From: Draconibacterium orientale
Lineage (GTDB): Bacteria > Bacteroidota > Bacteroidia > Bacteroidales > Prolixibacteraceae
Assembly: GCF_000626635.1 (NCBI RefSeq)
Contig: NZ_CP007451.1
Span: 496,001-560,000 of the forward strand
Direction: 5' to 3'
DNA length: 64,000 nucleotides
The notes under the pieces: generated by a model
Databases searched by the model: none
Told to the model about the DNA's origin: nothing
Seen by the model: only the letters and a program-made list of their open reading frames with translations
Made by a program: the position numbers and the translations under genes
In this document: positions 44,547 through 54,634 of the stretch, one piece after another
How positions within the stretch are numbered: the stretch's first letter is position 1
Layout: each line of letters begins with the position of its first letter

Positions 44547-46319
44547 TTACCAACCTGCATTTTGTTCCAGGTTACTCCATTTCTGTATTTCACCGTAAGG
44601 TATTGGTCCGTAATACATGTAATCGGCATAATTTCTCGATTCCACATCAATTAATGTATAGGTACCATTCGCATCTTCTATTTGTATTCCGCGAGCCGTT
44701 TCGTTCAGGTTTGCTACCTCCCAGCGACGTAAATCCCAGAAGCGGTGATTTTCGAAACAAAGCTCAATACGACGTTCGTTACGGATTAACTCGCGCATTG
44801 CATCCTGGTCGCCTTTAACCGATTCGAGGTAAGCATCGCCGTTTTCGAGGCCAATACCAGCTCTTTCGCGGATGGCTTTAATAACATCGTATGCAGAGTA
44901 AGCGTTTCCGCCATTTCCCGTTGGGCCCCAGGCTTCGTTAGCCGCCTCGGCATAGGCCAGGAATATTTCGGTGTAGCGAATTCGTGCAGCATAGTGCTTT
45001 TGGTCGGTATCGAACTCAGGATTTGGGTTACAATCGTAACGCAACAGTTTACGCAGGTAATAACCGGTACGTGTCGATTTTCCGTTTTCCTGGTTGATTC
45101 CGTCTTTGTCGTCGGCGTATGTACCGGTAATAATTACATCGCTGTTTGGTCCTTGCGTACTTTCGTTTACCACAATGTAATCGTTTAATCGTGGGTCGCG
45201 GTTGGCGTAAGGGTTTTCAGCATCGTAGCTACTTGCCGCATCGGTAATTGGGTAACCATCAACAGTTGGGAATGCATTAACTAAATTCTGTGTAGGATTT
45301 ACACGTCCGTTGCCGTATAACGACGGAGGGAAATTGTCGGTTTCCAGGTCGTTGTTCTGGCCGATATCGCCTCTCCAGATAATTTCGGGAGGTGTTACAC
45401 CTGATGCCAAAGCTTCAATTTCGCTGATATTGGCATACCAGGTATGTCCGTTGGCAGCCAAACCGTTTGGTCCGCCAATACGGTCCAACACATCAGCCGC
45501 AAAGTTTGCAGCATCTTCCCACGATACTGTTGTTCCGGCGTTGTATGCCGGGCTGGCAGCTAACAAAGCAGCCTGTGCACGAACGGCTTCAACAATACGC
45601 CCGGTAATACGGCCACGCATGTGATTACCGTTTACGCGGTTGTAATCGCCGGCGTTGGTAACGCCCAGCGACTGGTATTTTGATGGAATTTCGCCATCAG
45701 AAATATCGCCGAAATCCAATGGTAACAGATCCATTGCCGTATTTGCATCGGCAATAATCTGATCGATGCATTGCTGGAATGTATTACGTGGTGCGTTAAA
45801 GTCCGACTCAGCAGTTTCAGGCTCGGTAACAATAGGTACACCTAGCAGTTCACCACCTGCGGTCCAACCGCCGTGAGCCTTTAAAAGTGCCAACATTTGA
45901 ACGGCTCTCAGCGCGTAAGCTTCGCCTTTCAAACGGTCGTTATACATGGTGTTTATCACTTCGTCTTTACTCCAAACCACCTCATCGGTATTGGCTAAAA
46001 ACAGGTTGATATACTGAATAGCATTTCTTCGGCCTTGCCATTGCGACATTGGATTAGTATTGGCAGTCCACGATCCGGTGGCCATTGCCAGGTAATCGTT
46101 TTCGTTATCGTTGCTTACTGCATCATCTGTTGCCACATCGCTTTGCGGAGCCGACGAATAAGGCAATAATATGTATGCGTTGGCCAAAATACCTTGTGCA
46201 TATGTAGGTTCGTTGTACATCGCTTCAAGTCCCCTGTTGTTCTCCAAAGCCGGCTCGAACATGTCTTCGCAGGCGGTGAACAGAAATACAAGAACCACTA
46301 ATTTTATTATATTCTTCAT
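44547..46319 (-). CDS. SusD-like lipoprotein, second pair (XusD-like)
   Basis: 590 residues. Lipobox FTAC after MKNIIKLVVLVFLF. SusD features include LKGEAYALRAVQMLALLKAH, the middle binding domain, YTEIFLAYAEAANEAWG, IKAIRERAGIG, and RNERRIELCFENHRFWDLRR near the C-terminus. It begins 25 bp after the SusC at 46345 and is followed at 24 bp by the XusE-like gene, so the segment is one transcript. It caps the short SusC paralogue. Confidence 0.95.
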   Translation of the reverse strand: MKNIIKLVVLVFLFTACEDMFEPALENNRGLEAMYNEPTYAQGILANAYILLPYSSAPQSDVATDDAVSNDNENDYLAMATGSWTANTNPMSQWQGRRNAIQYINLFLANTDEVVWSKDEVINTMYNDRLKGEAYALRAVQMLALLKAHGGWTAGGELLGVPIVTEPETAESDFNAPRNTFQQCIDQIIADANTAMDLLPLDFGDISDGEIPSKYQSLGVTNAGDYNRVNGNHMRGRITGRIVEAVRAQAALLAASPAYNAGTTVSWEDAANFAADVLDRIGGPNGLAANGHTWYANISEIEALASGVTPPEIIWRGDIGQNNDLETDNFPPSLYGNGRVNPTQNLVNAFPTVDGYPITDAASSYDAENPYANRDPRLNDYIVVNESTQGPNSDVIITGTYADDKDGINQENGKSTRTGYYLRKLLRYDCNPNPEFDTDQKHYAARIRYTEIFLAYAEAANEAWGPTGNGGNAYSAYDVIKAIRERAGIGLENGDAYLESVKGDQDAMRELIRNERRIELCFENHRFWDLRRWEVANLNETARGIQIEDANGTYTLIDVESRNYADYMYYGPIPYGEIQKWSNLEQNAGW

Positions 46320-46344
46320 CGTTAAAATTCTTTAGTGTTACTTA

Positions 46345-49191
46345 TTAGAATGTGGCCTTTAAACCAATGTTAAAGAATCGCGTTTGCGGAGCACTGTCGA
46401 ATTCCAGTTCCAGGATATCTTTTTCCTTTGAAATGGTTAACAGGTCGGCTCCACTTACGTATGTCGAGATGCTTTCGAACACACTGTTTTGAATCAGGCT
46501 TTGTGGCAAATCATAAGTGATTTGTACTTTCGCCAGGTTAAAACGATCGGTTTTGTACATCCAGAAATCAGAGTTACGGAAATTATTACTTCCGTTCGTT
46601 GTTGTTAATCGCGGATAAGTAGCTGTAGCTTTTGTTCCTTCTGTCCAACGATCGAGCACTACTTCCGAGTATTTTCTTTCGCCGTAAACCCAGTGGTACG
46701 CGTCGTTTTTAAAGGCATAAGCGCCATAATTTCCGGTACCTAAAGCAAAGAAGGTAAAGCCTTTGTATTTAGCTGTAAAGTTTACACCCAAAGTAAGCGG
46801 AGCTCCACTCCATCCGGCGCGGCCAAGGTATACTTCATCTTTTTCATCGATTTGACCGTCATTGTTTTGATCCACATATTTAATGTCGCCGGGTTTAACC
46901 TCACCACCAAATTTTTGCTCAGGAGAACTGGCTACTTCTTCGGCACTCTGGAATAAGCCTGCGCTTTCCAGACCCCAAAGTCCGTCGATGGCAGTTCCTT
47001 CGCGGTACAGGTAATCGTACTCGTAATTTTCATCACGTTGAGTAGCTTCGGTGGTATAATAAATACCAGAAACACCCAAGCTAAGATCTACTTCGCCAAC
47101 CTGCTTGTTTACGTTCGCGCTAAAGTCGAATCCTACGCGTTTATCGTTGTTGAAGTTAACAGTTGGAATAAATGAAGCCTCAGGCCACCAGGTAAAGAAA
47201 TAATTCGGGTAAATGGTTGACGGTTCGATAGGCAATCCTTCGGTAGAATTGATAAAGAACGAGGCATTAACTGTTAAAAGTTTTTCCCAAAGCGAGGCAT
47301 TTAAAGTAGCCGAAATTTCTTTGCGTTTTACAAAGTCGAGTTCCTCATTTCCGCCTCGTTTCGAGTTGGTTGAACGTTCCGATGCACCATCGTACCATCC
47401 CCACCATGCACCATCAGCCTGATCGTAAGTGGCTTCGTACATGTAAAAGTCTTCAATGTCGAGGTCTGAATTCAGGATACTTCCCGATAGGTTCAGGCTT
47501 AATTCATCAACTACCGATGAGTTGGCCATAAAATCCTCTTCACTGATTTTCCATCCTAAACTCACTGTTGGCGACAGTGCCTGACGGTTTCCTTTGGGCA
47601 GTTTTGCCGAATGAATTACCGATGCACTAAAATCGGCATAGTACTTATTCTTGTAGTTGTAAGCCAGTTGCAAACCGGCATTTGCACTACTGGTGCGGTG
47701 ATACTGACCAGAGTTTGTAATTTGATAACCCGAGGCAATTAACATCGCATTCAGGTTATGGTCGGCATTTATCGTTTTGTCGTAGGTAAAGTATCCCGAG
47801 AACGCAATTGTTTGATTATTGGTACTTCCCCCTACATTTTGCACACCCGGATTTTCATCGTTACCTTCCTTCGCCAGTGAGGCAATTACATCGGCACCGT
47901 TGTAATCGTACCAGCTTGGTATATATACCGCATACGTATTATTATACGATGTGCTGTACGAAGTAGCATAATCAACAGCGAACTGTGTGTGAAATTTTAA
48001 ACCTTCAGTAATACCTTTCAGATCGAAATCCAAACCGGTATCAAACTGAAACTGTCGGCTTGTCCATTTGCTGTAACCACCTGCATAATAATCTGCAAAT
48101 ACATTGGTACGGTCTAACTGAGAACCACCCAGGAAATAACGGCCACCGATAATGTTTGCACTTCCGTTTACCAAATTCAACGATTGCTGATCGTTTGGAT
48201 CAATAAAGTCGAGAGGAATTAACGGAGCAATACGGTTAGGACGTAGTGTAGAAGCAGCAGTCCAGTAATTGCCGTCTTCTTCGCTCGAATTTGCACTTCT
48301 TGCATTGTAGAAGGTTGCATTGGTATTGATGTAGGCACTGATAAAATCATTCAGATTCAAATCGATGTTACCGCGGATATTCAGGCGGTCGGTAAAATTA
48401 TCAGCAGCTTCGCCAAAGTCGAAAACATCGCCCTGACGGTAGTAGCCAATATTGGTGTAAAACTTAGCTCGTTCGTTACCACCTAAAATTTCGGTAGAAA
48501 CGTCGGTACGGTTGTAGTACGACTTTAAATAATCTGATGAATAGAAATCCACATTCGGGTAACGGTATGGATTGCTTCCCGATGCGTGGTGGTAAATATC
48601 TTCATCGCTGTACAAAGCCGTCTGTCCATCATTTACACGTGCTTCGTTATACAAGCTCATGTACTGTGCCGATCCTAAATAAGAAGGATTGCTTTTTGAT
48701 ACATGAAAACCCGTGTTGGCGCGCACATTAATTTCAAGCGGTGTGTTTTTACCACGTTTGGTAGTAATTAAAATGGCACCTTTTGCTGCACGGCTACCAT
48801 AAAGTACCACTGCTGCCGCCGATTTCAGGAATGTAATCTGCTCAATTTCAGTAGGCAGCACATTGTTGGCCGCACGCGGCACTCCGTCAACCAGCACCAG
48901 GTAGTCGCCCATGCCCCACAGTGCATTACCGGTGAAACCACCAATGTAGCCCTGCATATTGTCTAAACTATAGGTATTATAGTTCTTTTTGGTTAATTCT
49001 TCGAGATCGACCACCGAAACACCACCCAGAATGTCGCTTTGAGCTACCTTACGATAAGGAACCTGCACTAATGGATCGTCGGTTATAATGATCGTATCCG
49101 TTTCATTTCCTGCCGGAGTTTGCGCGTTCATCAAAAACGGAACAACTGCAAACAGGGCAAATAAAATGAATCTCTTTTGTATATGTTTCAT
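46345..49191 (-). CDS. SusC-like transporter without carboxypeptidase-like N-domain (XusC-like)
   Basis: About 948 residues from the ATG at 49191, which starts a canonical signal peptide (MKHIQKRFILFALFAVVPFL). The open frame starts at 49275, but those 28 codons are the conserved leader RNA. Unlike the other two SusC proteins it has no carboxypeptidase-D-like repeat. After NAQTPAGNETDTIIITDD it goes directly to the plug (GGVSVVDLEELTKKNY, YLVLVDGVPRAANNV, SAAAVVLYGSRAAKGAILIT). The barrel ends FNIGLKATF. It is the second transporter of a tandem pair, as in Prevotella Xus loci. Preceded by leader copy C. Confidence 0.93.
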   Translation of the reverse strand: MKHIQKRFILFALFAVVPFLMNAQTPAGNETDTIIITDDPLVQVPYRKVAQSDILGGVSVVDLEELTKKNYNTYSLDNMQGYIGGFTGNALWGMGDYLVLVDGVPRAANNVLPTEIEQITFLKSAAAVVLYGSRAAKGAILITTKRGKNTPLEINVRANTGFHVSKSNPSYLGSAQYMSLYNEARVNDGQTALYSDEDIYHHASGSNPYRYPNVDFYSSDYLKSYYNRTDVSTEILGGNERAKFYTNIGYYRQGDVFDFGEAADNFTDRLNIRGNIDLNLNDFISAYINTNATFYNARSANSSEEDGNYWTAASTLRPNRIAPLIPLDFIDPNDQQSLNLVNGSANIIGGRYFLGGSQLDRTNVFADYYAGGYSKWTSRQFQFDTGLDFDLKGITEGLKFHTQFAVDYATSYSTSYNNTYAVYIPSWYDYNGADVIASLAKEGNDENPGVQNVGGSTNNQTIAFSGYFTYDKTINADHNLNAMLIASGYQITNSGQYHRTSSANAGLQLAYNYKNKYYADFSASVIHSAKLPKGNRQALSPTVSLGWKISEEDFMANSSVVDELSLNLSGSILNSDLDIEDFYMYEATYDQADGAWWGWYDGASERSTNSKRGGNEELDFVKRKEISATLNASLWEKLLTVNASFFINSTEGLPIEPSTIYPNYFFTWWPEASFIPTVNFNNDKRVGFDFSANVNKQVGEVDLSLGVSGIYYTTEATQRDENYEYDYLYREGTAIDGLWGLESAGLFQSAEEVASSPEQKFGGEVKPGDIKYVDQNNDGQIDEKDEVYLGRAGWSGAPLTLGVNFTAKYKGFTFFALGTGNYGAYAFKNDAYHWVYGERKYSEVVLDRWTEGTKATATYPRLTTTNGSNNFRNSDFWMYKTDRFNLAKVQITYDLPQSLIQNSVFESISTYVSGADLLTISKEKDILELEFDSAPQTRFFNIGLKATF

Positions 49192-49286
49192 CTTATTAAT
49201 ATTGTTAATTCTTAACTGTATAAGATGTAACTCCCATGATTTTAATCGTATGTCAACGTGGCCGGATTTTGTCATGGTCGTTTCAT
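49192..49286 (-). ncRNA. Structured leader RNA, copy C (before second SusC)
   Basis: Strand 1 (49286-49272, ATGAAACGACCATGA on the minus strand) pairs with strand 2 (49239-49225, TCATGGGAGTTACAT). It has the same tandem G-A/A-G mismatch and one A-A mismatch. Relative to copy B one pair has changed from G-C to C-G on both strands. The helix ends 33 nt before the SusC start. Mini-ORFs are MKRP-stop (49286-49272) and MGVTSYTVKN-stop (49237-49205). From strand 2 to the start codon it is about 75% identical to copy B. Confidence 0.65.
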
Positions 49287-49329
49287 TGCTTATTCGATTA
49301 TAATTACATAAAACTTTAACTCAATCTGG

Positions 49330-51273
49330 CTACCAACCCGGGTTCTGCCCAAACTCCGGATACATTGATACATCCTCGATTTTAAGCGGGAACCAGTAGT
49401 GTTTAACACCAAACTGACGTGTTAAAATAACTTCTTCTCTAAAGTTGGCCACCCTTGCATCTCTTGGATCGTTGTTCTCGAAGAATTCAAGGTTTTCTAC
49501 CCGGTCAAACTCTTGAGAAGTTTTTACATTGTAAGGATACTCGGTAAGCAACAACCAACGTTGTAAGTCGTTAAAGCGGAAACCTTCGAAAGAAAGCTCT
49601 ACGGCACGTTCTCTTCTCACCTCGTCGATGAATTTTTCGCGGCTTGCAGTATATGAAGCAGCAACATGTCCGGCTCCGCAACGATCGCGAAGTGTGTTGA
49701 TGGCTTCTTCTGCCGTTTTCGAGAAATTTGAGGCTTTTCCTGATGCGCCACCAAAAGCGGCACATGCTTCGGCATACATGGTGTAAATATCTCCTAAACG
49801 CATGTATGGCAGGTAAGTATGCAGGTTATAACTCCAGTTATAAGCTCCATCGTATTTATTTGCGGTATGTGGTACCAGTTTCTGAATCAGATAACCGGTT
49901 CGGCTACCATCGGCAGGGTTGCGCATTGTTCCGTTTGTTGCCAAACCGGTGTAACGCAGGTACTCCATATCGGCAGGCATTGTGGCATTCACGTATTTAA
50001 ATCCATCGAAAACAATGTCATGATAGAAACGTGGGTCACGGTCTTTAAACGGATATTCAGGATCGAAACCCGATTCCGGATCATCCAAAGGCAAACCGTT
50101 GGCCATACCGTAATTTTTCACGTAATTGGCCGTAGGATGGTGAATGATGTTATCGTGCTCTACCAAACCTTTTACTTTTGGGCCGAAAGTTTTTGTGGTG
50201 TTCCAGTTACTACCGTTGTAATCGGTTGAAGGACCACGGAAAATAGCTTCGGTTGAACCCGGCATTAACCAGTTTTGTCCGGTAGTATAGAACATATCGC
50301 TGTACTTGCTCTCAACACCGCTCGCTTTCTTATGATTATAAATATCATCGTAATCGAAATCGACCAGCGAGTATTGTGTTTGTCCGCTTTCAACCAGACT
50401 TAACAACTCGCCAAAAGCTTCGGCAGCTTTGCGTGCATAATCCTCGTCGTAGTTATAAGTATTGGCACCACCGGTTTCTGCACCGTTTTTCATTAACGGA
50501 CTTGCAGCCCACAGGTAGTTTTTACCCAGGTAACCCAATGCCATAATTTTATTGGCGCGTAACTGGTTTTTACCCAGTGTGTTTTTACCCACAGTTGTTT
50601 CGTCCCAGTCGATTGGCAGCAAGTTAGCGGCTTTTCTTAAATCGGCTCCGGCTTTGTCGGCACATTCCTGGTAGCTCAGTCGAGGTAAAGTAAGTTTTTC
50701 GCCTGAAGGCAATACCTGATCAATGTATGGCAGGCCACCAAAATATTGCATCATTTCGAAGTGCCACCAGGCTCTGAAAAAGTAAAGCTGACCTTCAATA
50801 AAATCTCTTTCCTCTTGTGTTGCCACAGTTAATAAGTCGAGATTTTCGAGCCCCATATTGGCTTTACGGATACAATACCATGCATGAGCCCATAAACCAT
50901 GATCGAATTTATTGGTTGAAGTGGGATTTGCATTATCGTCGTCAAGCCAGGTACCGGCGTTGTTTTGCCATGCCCAGAAGTTACCAATATCAACCTGGTT
51001 GGTCATGTGCCAGCTACCTTCAAGGTTAAACAGCTCATCATCTCCCCAGTTCCACGAAGTGGTCCAGTATTTCTTTTCTTTATCAGGGATACAATTGTAG
51101 ATCTCTTCAATATAACCCTGGAAATTGGTGAAATTACTAAACGCTACCTCCTCCGATACGATCGATTCGGGTGCTTTGTCCAGGTATTCTTCGCAGGAAA
51201 AGAGCCCCAATAACATGATGAACAGTACACCACTCTTCAAAAGCGTCTTATGTATATTTTTCATTGTACTCAT
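49330..51273 (-). CDS. SusD-like lipoprotein, first pair (XusB-like)
   Basis: 647 residues. The lipobox LFSC follows MKNIHKTLLKSGVLFIMLLG; the start may be 51273 or the ATG three codons later. SusD hallmarks are the TPR-like FIEGQLYFFRAWWHFEMMQY, FGGLPYIDQVL, the large substrate-binding segment with many Trp residues (TTSWNWGDDELFNLEGSW), MRLGDIYTMYAEACAAFG and RRERAVELSFEGFRFNDLQR. It begins 2 bp after the SusC stop at 51276, so the pair is translationally close. It is expected to be the primary xylan-capturing lid. Confidence 0.95.
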   Translation of the reverse strand: MSTMKNIHKTLLKSGVLFIMLLGLFSCEEYLDKAPESIVSEEVAFSNFTNFQGYIEEIYNCIPDKEKKYWTTSWNWGDDELFNLEGSWHMTNQVDIGNFWAWQNNAGTWLDDDNANPTSTNKFDHGLWAHAWYCIRKANMGLENLDLLTVATQEERDFIEGQLYFFRAWWHFEMMQYFGGLPYIDQVLPSGEKLTLPRLSYQECADKAGADLRKAANLLPIDWDETTVGKNTLGKNQLRANKIMALGYLGKNYLWAASPLMKNGAETGGANTYNYDEDYARKAAEAFGELLSLVESGQTQYSLVDFDYDDIYNHKKASGVESKYSDMFYTTGQNWLMPGSTEAIFRGPSTDYNGSNWNTTKTFGPKVKGLVEHDNIIHHPTANYVKNYGMANGLPLDDPESGFDPEYPFKDRDPRFYHDIVFDGFKYVNATMPADMEYLRYTGLATNGTMRNPADGSRTGYLIQKLVPHTANKYDGAYNWSYNLHTYLPYMRLGDIYTMYAEACAAFGGASGKASNFSKTAEEAINTLRDRCGAGHVAASYTASREKFIDEVRRERAVELSFEGFRFNDLQRWLLLTEYPYNVKTSQEFDRVENLEFFENNDPRDARVANFREEVILTRQFGVKHYWFPLKIEDVSMYPEFGQNPGW

Positions 51274-51275
51274 AA

Positions 51276-54200
51276 TTATAGTGTAAATCTTATTCCTAAA
51301 TTATATCGTTTCATAGTTGGGTAAGCTCCCTGTCCACCTGATCCGGCGAAGTTCGATTCGCGGTCATCCGGCATTTTCGACCATACCCACAAGTTGTTAC
51401 CGTTAACAAATATTTTCAGGGTGCGGAAACCAATCGAATTGATCCAACCGCCATTAACGGTATAAGCTAATTCAGCATTTTTCAATCGAACATACGAACC
51501 ATCGAACAAGTACTGAGTTCCTGAGTTATAGCTAGGTTCCGACAACCAGCGCGGAACAGTTACATCGGCATTTGGCGTTTCTTGCGACCACCACGTTCCG
51601 AAATCGTAAACCGTATTCAGCTTGCTTCCGAAACTGGTTAATGGTACGTTACGGGTTACATTGTTTACACCGTAAAACTGAACGAATGCGCTAAAGCCTT
51701 TCCATTCAACACCAACTGTGGCATTGTAAGTATTTTGTGGCGAACCTGAGTAACCATAAGGAATCTGGTCTTTACTATCGATAATACCATCGGCATTAAA
51801 ATCGAGGACATAATAGTCGCCCGGAACTTTATACGGATCGTTGGTATCGTGCATTGGGCTACCGTATAATGCATCGTAGGTGTTAAAATAACCGGCATCA
51901 ACATAAGCTCTTGTTTGCCCAAGGCTGTAACCGGCTTGCTTACGGTAATCTTCGTACAATGCAGGGTCATCTCTTTCGATAATTTCATTTACAGCATGCG
52001 TCATACTCATATCGCCCCACAAGCGAACACCGTTATTCAGTACTTTATTTACACGCACCTGTATTTCGTAACCGTTGGTTTCTACCTCTCCGAGGTTAGC
52101 TGTTGGAGGCGTTGGACCAAAGTAAGAAGGTACAGCGCGGTCGCCGCCGCCAACAAGAATATCAACACGGTTATCGCGGAAATACTCAACACTACCGGCT
52201 AATAAACCATCAAAGAAAGCATAGTCGATACCGGCATTGAACTTTTTAACCGTTTCCCAACGTACATCGGGGTTACCAACTGCCGATTCGCGGTACCAGT
52301 CGTAAGGGCTGGTTCCATGGTTTAAGTCGAGCGATGAGTTACCCCCGTAGGCCCATTGGGTAAGGTACAACCAACGACCACTGATATAGTCGTCACCGAT
52401 TTCACCATACGAAGCCCTCAGTTTTAACATGTCGAGGAAGCCGAGGCTTTCCATAAATGATTCCTCAGAGATCATCCAGCCAATTGCGCCTGAGCTAAAG
52501 AAGGCAAAACGATAATCTTTCGAAAATGTTTCTGAGCCGTTATATGCACCATTATACTCTAAGAAATAGCGCGATTTATAGTCGTATGTAGTACGGAATG
52601 CCCAGTCTTCGCGGAAATTAGGAATAATGCTACCACGAGCGCGTTCTTTGCGGCTAAACATACCCATTGCGGTAATGTTATGGTTACCAAACTGGCGATC
52701 CCAGTTTAAACGCAATTGGTATTCCAGGTTACGCTGCGTAAAATTGTTATCCACCGAGCCATCTGAGGTATTCCACAATACGCCCTGCTGGAAATCAAAT
52801 TTATTGTTATTCTCATATTCCTTTTTATAGGTAGCGATACCGGTTGCCGGATCGATCCATTTTTGCTGTGCATCGTTGTAAAGGTCGTTAATACCTCTGT
52901 TACGTTCAAGGAAAGTATTATCCCATGAAACGGCACCGCGGAACTTCAAGCCTTTAGTGATAAAATCCAACTCCTGCTCCAGAATGAAGTCGGTGTTGAT
53001 TTGTGTTGTTGTTGAAAGCATGGTTCCTGAAAGCGACAGGTTTTGAGCCGAGTTCGACACGTTCGAGATGTTTGGATAGAATCCCCACGATCCGTCGGAA
53101 TATTGTGGCAAAAACACGTCGGGAGCAATATTATAGGCACCGGCCCACTGTTGTGCAACAGCCCAGTCGCCCGAATTGGTTTGTCCCCAGGGAGTTTTCT
53201 TTTGTCCGTTCGATCCGGCCAGGTTCAACCGGAACACGGTAGATTTTGTAAGTTGGAAATCGAGGTTGCTTCGCACGTTAATACGGTTGTAAGCATAACC
53301 CGAGTCGTAGTTACGTCCGTTATCAAAAACATAAAAAAGGTCGCCTTCGTGTGCAAAATCTGCCGAGGCAAAATATTTAACAAACTTAGTACCTCCCGAT
53401 ACGTTTAAGTTGGCGTTGTACGACATGGCATAATCTTTAAACAGTACATCCTGCCAGTCAACATTCGGATAACGCTCAGCCTCAGCTAAATCAGCCGGGT
53501 AACGGTATTTTTCAATAATATTCTGCGGCGTCATATATCCCCACGAATCAGGAGAAACACCCAGTTCGTGCTCAATAGCGTAGTTACGAGCCATTAAAGC
53601 ATCGTACGAATCGAGTTTGTTCGGCAATTTCGACGGTACTTTCATGGTCATGTTGGCCGAAACATCGATACGTGCCGAACCTTCTTTACCACGTTTAGTG
53701 GTAATCAGGATTACACCGTTTGCACCTTTCACACCAAAAACCGCTGTTGCCGAAGCATCTTTCAGTACCGAAACCGACTCAACCGAGTTCATATCTACTC
53801 CGCTCATCGGGCGTTCAACACCATCAACCAACACCAGTGGGTCGCTGTTGTTCCACGAACTTGCCGAACGAATAATAATTTGCGGATCTTCCTCGCCCGG
53901 CATCCCCGAACTGTTAATGGTAATTACACCCGGCAGGTTACCGGTTAATGCCATTCCAATATCGGTAACACCGGCGGTACGTTGTAGTACTTCGCCCGTT
54001 GTTTGGGTGATTGCCCCAACAACACTCTCCTTTTTTTGCTGGCCGTAACCAACAACAATAGTCTCTTCCAGTTGTACGCTCGATGGCGCCAATACAACCT
54101 CCAGTTTAGTTTGGTTAGTAATGTCGATTTCCTGTGGCTCCATTCCAATAAACGAGATCAGCAGGATCTCCTTATCGGTTGGAACTTGCAGCTCAAATTT

Positions 54201-54431
54201 TCCGTCAAAATCGGTAGGCACACCAATTTGCGTACCTTTTACGATTACTGTAGCACCAATTACCGGATTGTCTTGCTCATCAACAACCGTACCCGTTATG
54301 GTTTTGGTATCCTGAGCAAACAACGATAAATTGATAAAAATCCCAAGTACAACTACCAGTGTTTTTAACAAGTAGTTCTTCATCAAAGCTGACAAAGCTT
54401 TTTGAGATGATAAATTAATTCTGTGTTTCAT
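51276..54431 (-). CDS. SusC-like TonB-dependent transporter, first pair (XusA-like)
   Basis: 1051 residues. The frame starts at 54431 (MKHRINLSSQKALSALMKNY); an internal ATG at 54383 would start directly at the signal peptide MKNYLLKTLVVVLGIFINLS. A carboxypeptidase-D-like domain follows (ITGTVVDEQDNPVIGATVIV), then ETIVVGYGQQKKESVVGAIT, the plug (ISSVESVSVLKD-like NSVESVSVLKDASATAVFGV) and the barrel ending YNLGIRFTL. It is the first gene of the SusCDCD-XusE-GH10 operon. The 200-bp region upstream holds a 13-bp palindrome and a TTCTAAT/ATTAGAA hairpin, but not the conserved leader seen before the other SusC genes. Confidence 0.95.
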   Translation of the reverse strand: MKHRINLSSQKALSALMKNYLLKTLVVVLGIFINLSLFAQDTKTITGTVVDEQDNPVIGATVIVKGTQIGVPTDFDGKFELQVPTDKEILLISFIGMEPQEIDITNQTKLEVVLAPSSVQLEETIVVGYGQQKKESVVGAITQTTGEVLQRTAGVTDIGMALTGNLPGVITINSSGMPGEEDPQIIIRSASSWNNSDPLVLVDGVERPMSGVDMNSVESVSVLKDASATAVFGVKGANGVILITTKRGKEGSARIDVSANMTMKVPSKLPNKLDSYDALMARNYAIEHELGVSPDSWGYMTPQNIIEKYRYPADLAEAERYPNVDWQDVLFKDYAMSYNANLNVSGGTKFVKYFASADFAHEGDLFYVFDNGRNYDSGYAYNRINVRSNLDFQLTKSTVFRLNLAGSNGQKKTPWGQTNSGDWAVAQQWAGAYNIAPDVFLPQYSDGSWGFYPNISNVSNSAQNLSLSGTMLSTTTQINTDFILEQELDFITKGLKFRGAVSWDNTFLERNRGINDLYNDAQQKWIDPATGIATYKKEYENNNKFDFQQGVLWNTSDGSVDNNFTQRNLEYQLRLNWDRQFGNHNITAMGMFSRKERARGSIIPNFREDWAFRTTYDYKSRYFLEYNGAYNGSETFSKDYRFAFFSSGAIGWMISEESFMESLGFLDMLKLRASYGEIGDDYISGRWLYLTQWAYGGNSSLDLNHGTSPYDWYRESAVGNPDVRWETVKKFNAGIDYAFFDGLLAGSVEYFRDNRVDILVGGGDRAVPSYFGPTPPTANLGEVETNGYEIQVRVNKVLNNGVRLWGDMSMTHAVNEIIERDDPALYEDYRKQAGYSLGQTRAYVDAGYFNTYDALYGSPMHDTNDPYKVPGDYYVLDFNADGIIDSKDQIPYGYSGSPQNTYNATVGVEWKGFSAFVQFYGVNNVTRNVPLTSFGSKLNTVYDFGTWWSQETPNADVTVPRWLSEPSYNSGTQYLFDGSYVRLKNAELAYTVNGGWINSIGFRTLKIFVNGNNLWVWSKMPDDRESNFAGSGGQGAYPTMKRYNLGIRFTL

Positions 54432-54459
54432 TATATTCTCTATTAAATTGACAAAAGAG

Positions 54460-54477
54460 TTCTAATTTTCATTAGAA
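54460..54477 (-). promoter_or_regulatory. Leader hairpin before first SusC
   Basis: On the minus strand TTCTAAT-GAAA-ATTAGAA forms a perfect 7-bp stem closed by a GAAA tetraloop, about 30 nt before the SusC start codon at 54431. It could affect message stability or translation. Confidence 0.4.
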
Positions 54478-54551
54478 ATTGATTTTATTCACTCTGTTTT
54501 ACACCACGTTTACCTATGGCGAAGAATGAGTGGTTGAATAGAAATAATGAA

Positions 54552-54564
54552 GGACAGAATGTCC
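54552..54564. promoter_or_regulatory. Palindromic site GGACAGAATGTCC (candidate xylan HTCS operator)
   Basis: The arms GGACA and TGTCC flank GAA, 121 bp upstream of the first SusC gene. It shares 11 of 13 positions with GGTAAGAATGTCC (reverse strand of 56506-56518) upstream of the GH43. Position before both transcription units fits an HTCS target. Confidence 0.45.
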
Positions 54565-54634
54565 ATTAGTGTTTTTCCTCATAAGATCTAAGTTTTTCAT
54601 TTATAAATTTGACATTGAATTAAGTGCGAATTAT

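Noticed and set aside
54383-54481. Fourth copy of the structured leader before the first xylan SusC
   Set aside because: ATGAAACACAG resembles the 5' box, but no matching second strand lies at the fixed distance from either start codon.
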